From Phylloscopus collybita (lineage: Eukaryota; Chordata; Aves; Passeriformes; Phylloscopidae), in NCBI GenBank assembly GCA_027886175.1, contig JAJNNQ010000137.1, forward strand, positions 36,318,001 to 36,382,000: DNA of 64,000 nt, given 5' to 3'. Shown piece after piece: positions 11,334 to 23,967 of the stretch (its first letter is position 1; every line of letters starts with the position of its first letter). Position numbers and translations under genes: made by a program. The notes beneath the pieces were generated by a model. The model did not search any database. It was not told where the DNA came from and worked only from the letters and a program-made list of their open reading frames with translations.

Positions 11334-14300
11334 TGTGATATTTTAATGACAGCTAAACTATCTTTTTGACATCCTTCTGGTTTAATAACATTTATTAGCT
11401 ATTCATTATTCACTGTTGGAACACATTACCCTGTAGTTGTAATATTCATTTTCCAGGAGACACACATTTTAATCATCAAAGTGCTTTAAAATCAAGCACA
11501 GTAGCAAAAACTTGGTGAAATTTAGGTACAACCTGACAAGTTAATATTTGCTTAAGCATGGGAAAAAAAGTTTAAAAAGTTGTTTGAGACTGAAGAATAA
11601 AAGGCCATGAAAAAACTGTGAGGCAAAACAATTTGAAACATCTACTACCCTACTCAGGCTGCTAAACTCTGAACTAGAGAAGAGTATAGTGGTAAAGAGG
11701 TGCATAGAAACTGTGACATATCTAATGTTTGCCACTGTATTTTTTTTGTCTGTAAGAGAATGATCACTAGCTTGTAAATATCAATTACAAGGCAGAATGA
11801 ATACATTCACAAGGCATTGATATTTTATTTTCCATTAAGTTCATGACCAATAGACGATTTCATATGAAAAATTTATCACAAAAAGTCGTACAAGCAGAAA
11901 TATACAATCTATGTGTGACTAAAGGTGTGTAAAGGCATAATTGAAATTCCTAAGTCCTGTCTGATTTACAACATTAAGAAAATAGCAACTTTGTAATTTA
12001 ATGTATATAGGCACAGGTAATCGCATGTAATTGCAAAATCGTATTTTCTTTCAACCCTTTTGCTACAGTATCTGTATTTTCATCAAACTTCACTCTTTAT
12101 CTTTTCTCATTTCCTTTTCATTTGATTTTTGTATAATAGTTTCTTTCATACCTGAAACAGTCTATTGGCCATCAATAGCAACAGAAGAAATCAGTGCTTT
12201 ATCTAGTCTTCTCTGTACGTGATTTTTGGAACCATTTCCTGCATTTCTGCTGCTGAAAAATCTGCAAACAAGCTGCGGAATAGTTTGTGGAAGTCATGTG
12301 ACCCAATGAGATACTTCTGCCTGGCCATCAACAAGCAAACAAAATATATCTAAGTCAGAGCCTCATTTCATGCATCTCTGTTCTATGTGGAGAAGGAAGG
12401 AAATAGTGTATTTGAGAAGTTGATGCTCAGATGACATGGGAGTCTTGCCCAAATATGTAGATGTCATATGAGTTACAACATAGTTTTTTCACCTGCATAT
12501 TGTTTTTGATATTTTATCAAGAATTAAAATGCATTCATGCACAATCTCAATATGTACACAAAAGAAATTTCCCATGTTACCAGGGTTTTTGCAGTGGGTA
12601 GCATGACTCTTAGTTATATTTTTCCACCGTCATTTTGCTTTTGAAAAGCCCAGTAGAGAATTTTAAATCTGATTCAGGGAGTGCAAGTTCCATTCACAGG
12701 ATTAGCACAATAATTTGTGAAAGTTTCCAAAAATAAGTAAAGCTTCTGGAGGGAACATCATGATTAGCTCTCTGCACTCAGTGCCATAGTTTCCACTGCC
12801 AAGACTCTAAGAGGGACAATTTTATGAAGTATTTCTAACCTGGTTTGAAGAATCAGTCTAATTACTTCCTGTGGAAGGTAAGAACAACTTCCAGTTTTTA
12901 AAGGGAAGTTAGCCACTTCCAAATCTTGATGAAGACAGAAATGTCAAAATATGCAGGTATCACTGCTTTGTAAACAAGATTCATGTGGACCACATTTTTG
13001 GGTTTAGTAATATAAATTTGTGTATTAATTTGTAATATAGTTCCTGTTGTGCTTTTACACAAAAGTGCTGTACTCTCATGCTGTACATGCTGTGAACTAG
13101 CAAATGCTGGCAAGTGACACACTGCTTGTCATTTCATAAGCTTGTTCATTTCTTTCTTCTCTCTGACTACTGCTGTTTTACACAGCTTTTGGAATGACTA
13201 GCTACTTTCCTGGGAGATGCTCGATCAGAATTGGTGATAAGTGAATTTAAAAATCAGACACTCTTTTTGGTGCTCAGTATTTAGATATGCTCAATTCTGT
13301 TTAATGGGCACTGTTGATTAGAATCTCTATTGCAAGTATGTCTCCTTATTGAGATATTCTTCAGTAAAATACTCTAACAAATCTTCTGCAGCTTGTGGAA
13401 AGTTGATAATTTCTACCATGGTGACACACTTATTTCCTGGTTAGCAAGTGCATTATTTTTATCACCATTTAAGATTTATTGCAAAATCTTCTGATAGTTA
13501 TTTTAAACACTGCAACACATGAAAATGTGGCAAGATTTGAAGAGAATTAATAGAGTTTTGTGAAGAACATCATGTGAAAATTGTGAAATCAGTGTCATCA
13601 CTGGCTTATTGGACTGTATGTGTACATACATAAAACTTTCCATTTCCATTTGGTTTATATACCTTAGCAATTTTTCAGTAACACTGAAAGTACAGCATCC
13701 TTGACCCTAACCTGTGATAATCTCAGTATTTAAAGTATTTAAACTCTTGATCACAGTGTTTTTGACTGGTGAAGTAGTAAATTACCACGGGCTTGACCTC
13801 TGACTTGATAGCTTGAGCAATAAAAGCATTCAGACTAACAATTTGTGGTCTCAAAAGGGAAAGGATGGAAGCTCAGGTACCCGAAGTGTATTCCTGTACT
13901 TCATTCTGGCACAGCCAAAAGACTTTGCAGCATTCATTGGGATTCTTCTGTCTCTCTAAACTTGCCAGGTGGACTTCTTGATTTTTAGTTGGTGCGATAC
14001 ATTTTTAAAAATAATTTTATTTTTTTAAATTTGGCTCAAGTAGCAGCACTCTGTAAAGAGCATCTGAAGCATTTTCCCTTAAATATTTATCTGCTCTTTT
14101 AAGGTATGACCAAAGTGGAGCTATCACAAATCAATGCGACCTCAAGGTTTTTGAAATAATAGTGACCTATTTTCTTTGGAAGAAATTTCAAAAGAAGCTT
14201 CTTTCCACCTTTATGAAAATTTTTGTGACTAGCTACAGACTCACTTAAACTTTTGCTTCCAAGCTTCCTCTCTGTAATGAATTAATTAACTTTTAGAAAT

Positions 14301-15260
14301 GCAAAATACTTTGCCAGAAACCCGCAAAAAACTACCAGCCTAAGATATTTCATATCCCAAATGATCTACTGCAGTACTAATATTCAGTACTACAACCATT
14401 TTTTGACAGAGGAAACATTTCTGCAAAGAGGAATAAAGTATTGCTAAATCTTTTTCTGATTTATATACATATCATTGCTTGGTTTTGGTGATGTGACACT
14501 GTAGGAATGCTGATTAATGCACTTCTCTGGAACTACCTTCAGTGAAATAAATACCTTTCTGTTATGAATATGGACATTACATTTCTCCTGGGTTGGAAAT
14601 GGATAATTTTCTGTGAGTGTGAGGCAGCTGATGCAGAGGTGAGAAAGGATTTGGTCTGGCTCACATCTGCTGGGTGTATGGCCTTTGAACAATATGCCTG
14701 TTACTAGGACTATCCATTTTTTTAATCTCGTCTTTAAATATATTTCATGGCAAAAAGAGCAACATTGTCTGTGAAACTAAACCACACTGTCTCCTGGAAA
14801 TTACTGGTGCAGTGGCTCACCCCATGACCCCTTCAGGCTGGGTTCTGGGCTCTGTTCCCCATGAGAATCACAGTCTTTTGCTGGTGAACTGCCTTCAGTC
14901 TGATGAGAATTGTGTGGCTTGTGGAGAAATGGGACACATAGGGATGTCTGAGAGAGCTTTTCTGCGTTTAGAACTTTTTATTTTGTTAAAAGTAATGCAC
15001 TTCCATGGAAACAAAGCCATTTGATGAAATTCAATTAGTCAAAAATACTGTTTATAATAAACAGAGTTTTGACGGAAATGTTTTTTTTACATAGTTGTAA
15101 TTAACAATGCAGTAATGCTGATAGTACATACATGTTCAGGTTAGATATGAACATAGCCTTTGGAGAAGATTAAAATTTCCAATGACTTTCATAATTTGCT
15201 TTTTTAGAACTCAGCAAACATATCAAGATACTTGATACCAGGAGCCTCATTAAAGCTTGA

Positions 15261-15288
15261 TCTTGCTGTCACTTCAGTGATAGCAAGA
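15261..15288. other. Tight 13-bp inverted repeat (hairpin)
   Basis: The left arm TCTTGCTGTCACT (15261-15273) and right arm AGTGATAGCAAGA (15276-15288) pair along all 13 positions. One is a G-U wobble when the plus strand is transcribed, and only TC separates the arms. A 2-nt loop is too tight for a normal precursor miRNA hairpin, which has about 22-bp arms and a larger loop. A DNA cruciform or chance inverted repeat is more likely than an RNA gene. Confidence 0.5.
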
Positions 15289-17667
15289 CTGGACCCCAGG
15301 TAAATGTCTAAGATCACCGTTACCTAGCTTAAATTAATTAACTGTCTTCTACCTTCCAGCAGCAGCTGCTGTTAGCAATTTCATTTCATTTTCTGAATTG
15401 AAATTACGGTAATGGTAAAGCATTTAACTTTGTCTCTTTTATATGACACTACTTTTGCATCTAATAGGAATATGCTTCTGGCATTTACTATCCTTCCTTT
15501 ATTATAAGTCTGTCTCCCTTTCATTATATTTTCATTTTTCTTATGGTAACTATTTTTCATATTTATCACAGTGGTTAAAATTGTATCTGTCACAATCAGC
15601 AATCATATAAATTCCTGAAATGTTTATTGATCTGTAAGCAACAGGTACATTAAATATAAAAAATGTTGTTTCTCAAAGGACAGGAATTAATTCAGGTATC
15701 TTGGACATAGGTGAAATACTCTTACAGTGGTAAGGATGTTAATTTATCATGCAGTAAATCTTTTGCTTAACTGGTCAATATTAATTATGTGCAATGACTG
15801 TAACTGCAGTTGTAGGCAGTGGTACAACAGAAAAAAAAAGGTATTTTTTTGAAGAACAGTTTTTAATGTTATTAAAACAACAACATTACATTACAATATT
15901 CTCACTACTAATGGGTTCCAATAATAAAAAGTTAAGAGTATAAATCCATAAATTATGTTGTTTACTAAAAATGAAACCTATTTCTTAGTTCAGCCTGTTT
16001 CTTGTTTCAGTTTTTAATTTTTCATCTTCTGTGTTTGAGATTTGCAGGAGAAGAAATACAGCTTTTTACCTATTCTAAAATAATTGTTGACTAATATTCA
16101 TAGTTAATGCAAATAGACTTAGTTTCACTTTGAAACTGTACTGAAAATTCATTTCCAGATAGTCGAGGTCAATTCTTCTTGGCAAATATACCTTTAGGAG
16201 TCATGCAATTATCCTGGTGCCTTGCTTTCTTAGGAAATCCTAATTATCCAAGGTCCATAGAGCACATATAACCAGCCTATTAAGGCATATTTCAGTTTCC
16301 TGTAAATTCTATCCTAATAAACCACTTTTATTTTAGCTAGAGAACGATATAGATGTCCAAACCTTGTGTGTTTGTGAGGAAGGAGGGGGCTGTGACTGAC
16401 CTAGTGCGACTTTGTTCGTCTTCATTGGCTCAGTGTCTCTCATTCCACCACCTTGTCTCAATAGCTGAGATTCCTGACAAAACTGAGACCTGCACGTCCT
16501 TGCCACTGGCTGCTTGGCAAGGCATGCTCACTGCTCTAGGCTGTTACTCCCATATGGCTGGGAAGTTCATTGCTCTATGGTAAGGTTGAGGAGAAGGCAC
16601 ACAGCTCAGGGCTTAGGGGGATATTTCAGGACTTCAGAGACCTAGAGTGAGTCTCTGAGTACCAGCACATACAGTTGGGTGAAAGTCTTGGAAATACCTT
16701 TTACATCTCTCTCTGCCTCTGGCTAATGACAAAATTGATTGTGGCAATTCACCACTGCTCACAAAACAGAGAAACAAGTTTCCATCCTGAAGTGTTCAAG
16801 GAGAGGAGCAAACAGCTCACTTCACCTGTGGAGAAACAGCTGAGGGAAAGGCAGGGCAGTTATAGAATGAACTATTCCAAAGGAACCCATAGAGAAGAGA
16901 GACAATTTCTGCTTAGACTGCATATAGCCATAGTGGCTGCAGCAGTAGCATACAAGTGAGATGGCACCCCCTGCTCTTTGCTGCTTGATGAGGACATGGT
17001 CTTCCAGTTCTTCAAATGCTGTTTGGTATTTTCATTCAAAGGGATAATATGAGGCAATTCTTGGATATGGGGTCAGCTATGGACAGGGCTGCACCATTGC
17101 TCTATAATTTCTGATTTCTGTTAAGTAGAGGGGTGCATTGCTGTGCTGTTGGGAGTGTTAAAAAAATTATATCCACTATTTAAATAGAAATTGTACAGAG
17201 TAAAAAGCACTGATTATTTTAACACGTGAAATGAAGTTTCCATGTTGTCACCATTCCTTATTTTTGCAAAAAATGTCATCAGAGAGAAGGTGTTTTGGGG
17301 GGAAGAAGAGCAGTCTGTGAAAATGGTTTGAGACTCCCTTATCTCGTTGTTCAATGTCAACAGCTTCTATTTTTTTCTCAGATTTTTCAGACAGTGACTG
17401 AGAAAATTGGTCCAGGACGTTCTCCTGGGCCCTGAGTGAAAGTGGCATAACAAGTTCCATGCTGATAACTCATTTTTCCTAAAGCAGGAGGATCTCATCC
17501 AAACTGCTTACTGGGAACAGTTTGGGGCTACTAATGTGTCTTGTCTGGGAAAGCACTGGTTTCAGGAAAGACTTGTGAAATCTGTGTCAAGAAGGGTCTT
17601 CAACAGCAAAATTATATTGGCATTTGCAGGGCAATAACCGGGGCTGTGTCCTGGGCAGTTGGCTCAC

Positions 17668-17800
17668 ATCACAGAATATTCTGGGCTGGAAGGGACCCAC
17701 ATGTATCATCAAGTCCAACTCTTAAGCAAACGGCCCATACAGGAATCAAACCCACAACCTTGGCATTATTAGCACCGTGCTCTGACCAACCGAGCTAGAA
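17668..17800 (-). mobile_element. tRNA-Ile-derived SINE with CR1 tail (TguSINE1-like)
   Basis: On the minus strand the right part (about 17800 to 17732) is a tRNA-Ile-like head. It has an A box TAGCTCGGTTGG at 17797-17786, an anticodon loop CTAATAA with anticodon AAT at 17770-17768, and a B box GGTTTGATTCC at 17752-17742. The left part (17731 to 17668) is a CR1-like 3' tail containing GGGTCCCTTCCAGCCCAGAA. This head-to-tail order matches TguSINE1, a SINE that borrows CR1 machinery and is described from passerine birds. Both pol III promoter boxes are present, but the copy is a few percent diverged and is not a tRNA gene: the acceptor stem and 3' end are not preserved. Confidence 0.88.
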
Positions 17801-18627
17801 CAGGTCTTGATGTGGCCAAAATGGGTGAAGAGGAATTAGGAGGATCAAGGAGCAGTGCAATAAAGCTATGAGATACAAATTATGATTTAGAGGTAAAGTT
17901 TTTTTCTGCCTGGAAGTAAAATTGGAAGTAAATTACTTAAGACCTTTAGCTTAGACCATTAACCCTCCTGGAGTCTTACAAACCTGAAAATAATGTAAAC
18001 TGTAATGTAAATTTTCAAGTACTTAGAAAACCAGTTGTCAAACAGTCATGTAGTACCAACTGCACTACTACACTCCTGCAATCTGTCTTTGTAATATAAA
18101 AAGCACCCGTCGTTTCTTCCTGGGGTCTTTTCTCCATACATCAATGGGTTTCTACCATACTTTTTACTTTCCTTCCCGAATGGGTGTAACTCCAACAAAA
18201 AATTATTGTTTTGTTACATATTTGAAATGTCTTGGTTCTTAGACATTTATTCAAATCATAACCATTGTCCTTTTGTTTCCTCTTTTTCTACAAACTCCAC
18301 TAAACCAGGCCTTGGTTAGGGTGGATAGCTGACAGGATTTCCTCATATAGCCATGAAAAGAAAATATCGCAGGCAAGAAATAGCAACAGGGAGTGTAGGT
18401 GGCTGAAGGAAGGAAAAAACTCTGACAAAAATAATTGCAAAAAGTATAATTATCCATCTGTCATTTTTGTGATATTATTTCCCTGTAAACATACCAAAAA
18501 TTTCGATCTTTGATCTTATAATACAAATAGAATTATTTTTAGTACTGACCCTTTTGTAAGATTTTTTTCTTGAAGAAAACCGTTTCTATCTAAGAGATAA
18601 TCATTCTGATGTGTCATTTTTTTTATT
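17801..18627. other. Non-coding DNA between SINE and LTR
   Basis: AT-rich unique sequence. No gene, repeat family or RNA was recognised. Frames are under 70 codons. Confidence 0.6.
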
Positions 18628-19278
18628 TGAATCTCAGTGGCTTAGGGCCTGGTTTAGGGCAAATTTGGGAGGAAACCTCCGAAGGGGTTCCTCTGGAAAG
18701 CAAATCCAAACGGCCCCTCCCCCCGGTCCGGGAAAAACATCCTTAGAGAAAAGTGGAAAAAATTATTTATTTAACAAACAAGATGCCCACAAGCACAAAT
18801 AATGAACAACATGAAACAATAAAACCTCTGGCCGCTCCGCAGAGAGCTGGCAAACAGAGGCAGTCCTTGCCGTGGGTGCAGCTCAGCTCCCTCAGTCTCT
18901 CACCAGCCCCACTCCCTCCGCAGGGCCAGGCCCGGCGGGCCGCAGGTGCCAGCCCTCGCTGCTCCTCTGGGTTTGTCAGTCCAGAGCAGATTGAAACAGT
19001 CCCAAGGAAAGGGAAAAAACCAGTCCAGGGAACTTCTCTGCCTCAGCCAGCTAAAGCTAACTAAGAGCACAGGAGATCTCTGTTCCCCCACTGTCCGTGC
19101 CTCAGCCGAGCGCCGCAGCCAGGCCGTGTGGGAGTCAGGCAGTTTTCTCAAAACAAACTGCGGCTGCTTCTTTCTCCCCCTTCGCTCCCAGAACCATTTT
19201 AAAGGTACAGAACTTAATATACAGCACAAACAGAACAGATGATTGGGGATACAAGCATCATAAAATCACCCTACAACA
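18628..19278 (-). mobile_element. GC-rich solo LTR of an endogenous retrovirus (about 650 bp)
   Basis: Read on the minus strand it begins TGTTGTAGGGTGATTTTATG at 19278, has TATA-like sequences near 19222-19214 (GTATATTA) and 19204-19197 (TTTAAAAT), and an AATAAA polyadenylation signal at 18771-18766. It closes near 18628, where the expected terminal sequence is slightly altered (TGAATCTCAGTGG on the plus strand). The body matches, from memory, an abundant passerine ERV LTR, with little visible divergence, which suggests a fairly young insertion. The middle, 18830-19130, is GC- and CpG-rich. No target duplication is obvious and no retroviral coding sequence adjoins. Frames of about 100 codons on both strands here reflect GC content. 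Confidence 0.85.
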
Positions 19279-19817
19279 GTGGCCAAATATTAAGAGTTTT
19301 ACAGTGCCAGTGCAAGAAGCAGACATGAACTATTTCTTTGCAGAAGTGAGGCAGTAGGATCTGAAATATTTCTGTTACATTGTTTAATGAAAAATTACTA
19401 CTTTTTTTTTTTTTTTCCCTAAAAGTTTAAATCAGATTTGGATGCTTATAGCAGCCAGAAAAAGCTGTGGTTTAATGAAAAGATACACCATCAGAGCAAT
19501 TAAATAGAGATGCCCAGATCTACAGTGGTAGTTTGTGAAAAACCTCCATATTTGACGTTTGCATCTTAAGTCAAGTTTTTATTTCAAAGCCCATAGCCAC
19601 ACGAGACTTAAAGTAATCAGGGCTCAGTAAGACTGAGATTTTTATTTTAGTGTACTCATATTAATGATTCAGGAGCAGCTCCTGGTGTTGTTTTGTTTTC
19701 AGCAGATGATATTCATTTATCTGTGACTGTGGAGACACTTCATTTGCTTTCACTTTTCTTTTACTCCCAGAGGCTCTTCAAAGTAGAACAATGAGTTGTG
19801 TGTCTTAGAAATATGCC
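19279..19817. other. Non-coding spacer
   Basis: AT-rich sequence with a T15 run at 19402-19416 and no recognised gene or transposon. Confidence 0.6.
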
Positions 19818-20200
19818 GTAGAATCTTAGAATGGTTTGTGTTGGAGGAAACCATAAAGATCATCTGTCATGAGCAGTAATACCTTCCTCTAGACCAGGTT
19901 GCTCAGTGTCTCATCCAACCTGTCCTTGAGCACTGCCAGGGATGGGGCACCCACAACTTCTCAGGGCAGTCTGTTCCAGTGTCTCACTTCCTTCACAGGA
20001 AATATTTTTTCCTATACCCGACCTAAATCTTTCAGTTTAAAGACATTTCCCCTTGTCCTGTTGCTACACAGCCTTGTAAAAAGTCCCTCTCCAGCTCTCC
20101 TGTAGGTCCCCTGTAGGTACTGAAAGGCTGCTCTGAGGTCTCCCTACAAGGCTCTTGTCTGAAGGTCTCATAAATCATCTCTTGCTCTATAGGAGCAAAA
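19818..20200 (-). mobile_element. CR1 LINE, 5'-truncated copy
   Basis: On the minus strand the 3' tail lies at the left (TAGAATCTTAGAATGGTTTG, then a TTGGAGG and AAAGATCATCT block). The CR1 landmarks GAGCACTGCCAGGGATGGGG and CCCCTTGTCCTGTTGCTACA follow to the right. The right edge fades out at about 20160-20200. The copy keeps only the last few hundred bases, has small indels relative to the remembered consensus and codes for nothing. Confidence 0.9.
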
Positions 20201-21191
20201 TAGGTGTTAGTGAGGTTTTATATATTTTGGAAAGTGATGTGAAAGGTTCATTTTTTCACCATTTTAGGAATGACACCACATTTCCTTCTGAGATGCAAAA
20301 ACCAACTTTATAAAAATATATCCTTTTAGGGTTTTTTGGAGCACTTTAAGTGCTATTTATATCAAAGCAAGATACTTTTCACTGGGCTTTAGAGTAAGAT
20401 ATCTAAACCAAACTGTCAAGTACATGTATGTATAATTTAATGAATTTGCTTTGATTCTTTGAACAGAGCAGAAGTGAGCTAACTGTCCCTTTGATGCTGT
20501 AAATGATGACAGTGAAGAAATCAGAGGTTGGGTATAGCTGTGAACATGGGCCATAAAAGACTGCAGCCACTGCCAGGAGCTTACTTCAGGTACTAATTCT
20601 TTTTCCTTTGCAAATCAGAATCAAAAGAGATTAAAAATGAGATGACAAGATAATATCTCATTTTACACAGCTAATTGAGAGCTCAAACACTCATAGCAAA
20701 TACTTCAGCAGAATATAATAAAGATGAAAGGTAAATGATGAAAATATTTAGAACATATAAAAGAAATTCTATCATTTCCTTGGGTGTATAAATACTCTGT
20801 ATAAATCACTAGCCTCCACTGGGTTTCACAGAACCTGTATTTCTTTACTACCAACTTTTCTCTCCTGTCACCTTTCCAGTTTTATCTGAAATAACCTTGT
20901 CATAAAACACTGTCAAAGGATGTAAAATGTTAACTAGTGTGTCCATGGAAACAGTAGCAGCTGATGGAGCCATGTGTACAGTGAGCCTGTTGCCTTTAAC
21001 CCTCCTACAGGCAAGGCTTTTTCTTTAAACCTTGCACAAACCTAGAACACTATAAATGGTTTTTGAAGAGTTTCAAAAATGTACAGTATCAACAGTTGGG
21101 CTGGAGAGTCTCTTGGTTCTGCCACAGACTTCCTAATTTCTGTGGGCATGCATCAGTCTCTTCAACATCTGTTCATCTGTTTTCATCTTAC

Positions 21192-21236
<45 letters not shown>

Positions 21237-23370
21237 CTGTTTGGTTTGGTTTTTTTTTTTTTTGTGAGACTACCGAGGCTGCCATTTGAGAAAAGGACTG
21301 TCTCCTATGGTATATTTATTACAATGCAGAGCACTTTGGGATCCTGACATTTAATATCATTAGGTCCTACTGCAGTGCTAAATCTAAATAATAAATATTA
21401 TAGAAGTACCAGTATGTATTTTAAATAGCTTTGGAAAGACTGAAAGTTGTTTCTGGTCTTGCTTTAGTAAAGTACAGCTGATGATACTTCCTTTTTCTAG
21501 GGCCCTACCCATCTGAGCAGGGGTAATGATTCACTGCTTCCCTAATCTTTTCCTTCATTAGACATTTTAGAAACTAAAATACCAAACTGATGAACAGCTG
21601 AGGGTTGAATAGCAATATGAACTATATACTTTTTCTAATAGATAACTACAGTAACATTATTCATCTACCACAAGAAGTCCACAGATCTTGTTGTCATTTT
21701 CTGCGGAGGCCATAAATCCATGACAGAGCACGTTAGTTTGAGCAGAGAACACTGCTACAGTGTGTGTTCAGCATTTGGGATAGACCTGACTTAAACTCGA
21801 CCTGGTTAGTGTGAGTTTAGAACAAGTTTAGCTGCAGGTGAGCAAATTAAACAGGCAATCAGGCTAACAATGTGCTTTCTCTCATCCCTTTTTGTATCAT
21901 CTCCATTGCTTTCTGGCTTTAGGTGCAGTACCTGGGAGTAGACCTCTCAAATAAAGTTTTTCAAAATATAAGGCATAAAATGCTTTTCAGAAGACAATGC
22001 AGTTTGCACTGAAATACTTGGTAGTTTGAAGCGGTTTCCATTTAAATGCGAAATCAGCCTTTCTGAAAGGGAAAAAATCAAAACACTCCACTTTTTCTAA
22101 AACCCAAACCAACAACAATGCCTTCCTTAATCCATACAAAGCAAATTTTGGAAGTCGTGATATGATCCAGACTACAAGTTCTCATTTATTTCCTTGATGA
22201 AATTGAATTACATTTTATTATTGCTCCATGTGCTACTAATATAAATTCAATATACGATACAGTTTTTAATTAGCAGGAAATGAAATACAATGGCATTAAC
22301 AAACAAAACTCTAAAAGCAGCTCTAAAAATCTGTAGCATGTTTTTGTCCTCAGAAGAAAGTTGGATCAAGCATGTTTTCTTTTCTGCAAGCCTACTGCTT
22401 TATTTGGTGTCTCTTTCTAAGAAAAAAACAACAAACCCTTCTCCTGCATTTTATGCATTTATTTCTCATATAATTTAACCTGTTTTAAAATTAATGTATT
22501 GTAATCACTGATTTATACCTCTGAGCTGCAAAATTACATCTCTCCATCTCCTTACCTTTTATTTCAATGCAGGAAAGCAAATATGATCTATTAGAAATAG
22601 TTTTAAAAACAAACAAACAGAAAACCCAAACCTCTCAGGTTTTAAAAACACTATTATTCTTTAAAAATAGTGGTTGTGAAATGAAACCAGAAGGAAAGGG
22701 GATATTTAATAAAGGGGACACAGTTTAAACTGAAAGAATGGACACAAAAAGCCTTCCACATTGTGTTTGTAGAGTGTCTGTTTCAAGGAAGGTTATCAGG
22801 ACAGTTCTTGCAGTCTGTAGTGTAATGGTTACTGTCTTAAGAAACCCAGCCTGAGACCATCAGCTGTGTTGAGTTGTAGTAAGTACCCAGAGTGCTAACA
22901 AAACCCACAAACAGCATGTGTCTCTCTTTTGACTGTATTCATGGCTCATGCTTCATTTATTTCACAGATTCAGGAGTGTTAGGAAAAATAAAAAAGATAC
23001 TGGGTATTAATTGTTAGCTTTTCAGAGGAAGTATCACAAAACATTAGGCAGAGAGATTTCCACAAGCCAAGAAAATCCACTGTTCTCTGCCAGATCCAAG
23101 ACCCTTGTGGATGTTACCCAGACAAATGCAAATGTGTGATTTGTGCACAGCCTATTAAGATCCTCTCTACTTTTGTTTCAAGATCATGCAATTGAGTATG
23201 AGGTCAATTTTAGTTTAGCTTTTACAAACTTGGAATTTGAGGTCTCATCTTGCATGGAGAGAGCCTCAGGAAAGGCCAGTGTGTCTCTGGCAGCCTTGTG
23301 TAAGAGCTGCTCACCTGGACCTGCTTCCTCCTGTGCATCCTAAATGGTGCAATGTAGTCACTGCCTGTCA
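20201..23370. other. Unique non-coding DNA with a long poly(T) tract
   Basis: No gene was recognised. The main landmark is the homopolymer at 21194-21236 with a second T14 run at 21250-21263. Frames through these tracts give only poly-Phe strings. Confidence 0.6.
21194..21263. repeat. Poly(T) tract, T43 plus T14
   Basis: A run of 43 T is followed by CTGTTTGGTTTGG and then 14 T. Such long mononucleotide runs are hard to sequence, so the exact length is uncertain. Confidence 0.85.
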
Positions 23371-23629
23371 TGTTTGGGTTTTCTGAAGTTCTTTCCCAGG
23401 GACGAAAACTGGTAAACATGGACATGTTTTCCAAACTATCTCATTTTTCACATTTCTCTCCTAAGGAGGGACTTTGCTTGTTGACCCTTGGTGTGACCAA
23501 TGGTTCAAAAGATCCCACCTCTTAGGTGGGCACATTGTAGAAAGGTATAAAAATAGGTTCTGAGAATAAACCTTTTTATGGAGCATCAGCCTTCTGAACA
23601 AGACTCGGGTCTTTCTTTCGTGTCCAACA
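23371..23629 (+). mobile_element. Compact LTR-like element with U3-located AATAAA
   Basis: The block runs from TGTTTGGG to GTGTCCAACA, giving imperfect TGTT-GG/CCAACA ends. A strong TATA box TATAAAAATA at 23546-23555 is followed only about 10 bp later by AATAAA at 23565-23570, and then by a short R/U5 ending in CTTTCTTTCGTGTCCAACA. An AATAAA between TATA box and cap site, inside U3, is the layout known from avian alpharetroviral and related bird ERV LTRs. No clear target duplication flanks it. The end could instead be the ACA at 23644. The left edge is inferred from the TG and the expected length. Confidence 0.6.
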
Positions 23630-23820
23630 GCGACAGTGTAACACTGGTGAACCAGCTGAGGATGCTCTAAAACAAGCATGTTCTTCAAATGTCTTGCCCA
23701 ATGAGCAGTCCTGAACATCCGTCAAGCACCAACACATATCTAATTTTGGGGATAGTAGTGAGAGTGACACCAACAACAATATGAGTCTGGGTCCATCCAC
23801 CCTGGATAGGAGGCAGTAGG
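23630..23820 (+). other. Possible short remnant of ERV internal sequence
   Basis: Just past the LTR-like block, at 23646-23663, lies TGGTGAACCAGCTGAGGA. It begins with the TGG found at retroviral primer-binding sites, because it would pair with a tRNA CCA end. If it is a primer-binding site, the LTR ends at 23644 and the following roughly 150 bp would be leader. No gag-like frame follows, and I could not name a tRNA that matches, so this is speculative. Confidence 0.25.
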
Positions 23821-23966
23821 ATTATTTTATAATGTAAAGTAATGAGTAAAATAAGAATTTTTAAAATATTTCTCTCTCTTTTCTTCCTCACTATTTAATA
23901 TATTTCCTTATTTTCACTTATTTCAAGTATTCCTTTTTCTCTATTATTAAAATTCATTCAGCCATA

Positions 23967-23967
<1 letters not shown>

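Larger units (their letters stand above)
10366..17667. other. About 7.3 kb of unique non-coding DNA
   Basis: No exon, RNA gene or known transposon is supported. The sequence is AT-rich with scattered simple repeats, including (GAAA)5 at 11313-11333. The longest frame (16675-16959 plus, 94 codons) has no recognisable domain. A near-perfect hairpin lies at 15261-15288. The part from about 16350 to 17000 is less AT-rich than its surroundings but still shows no coding signal that I can defend. Confidence 0.6.

Noticed and set aside
15261..15288. microRNA precursor
   Set aside because: The arms are only 13 bp with a 2-nt loop; a precursor needs about 22-bp arms and a larger loop.
17732..17800. 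Minus-strand tRNA-Ile gene
   Set aside because: A and B boxes are present, but the 3' acceptor strand is replaced by a CR1-like tail and the stems are degraded, so it is a SINE head.
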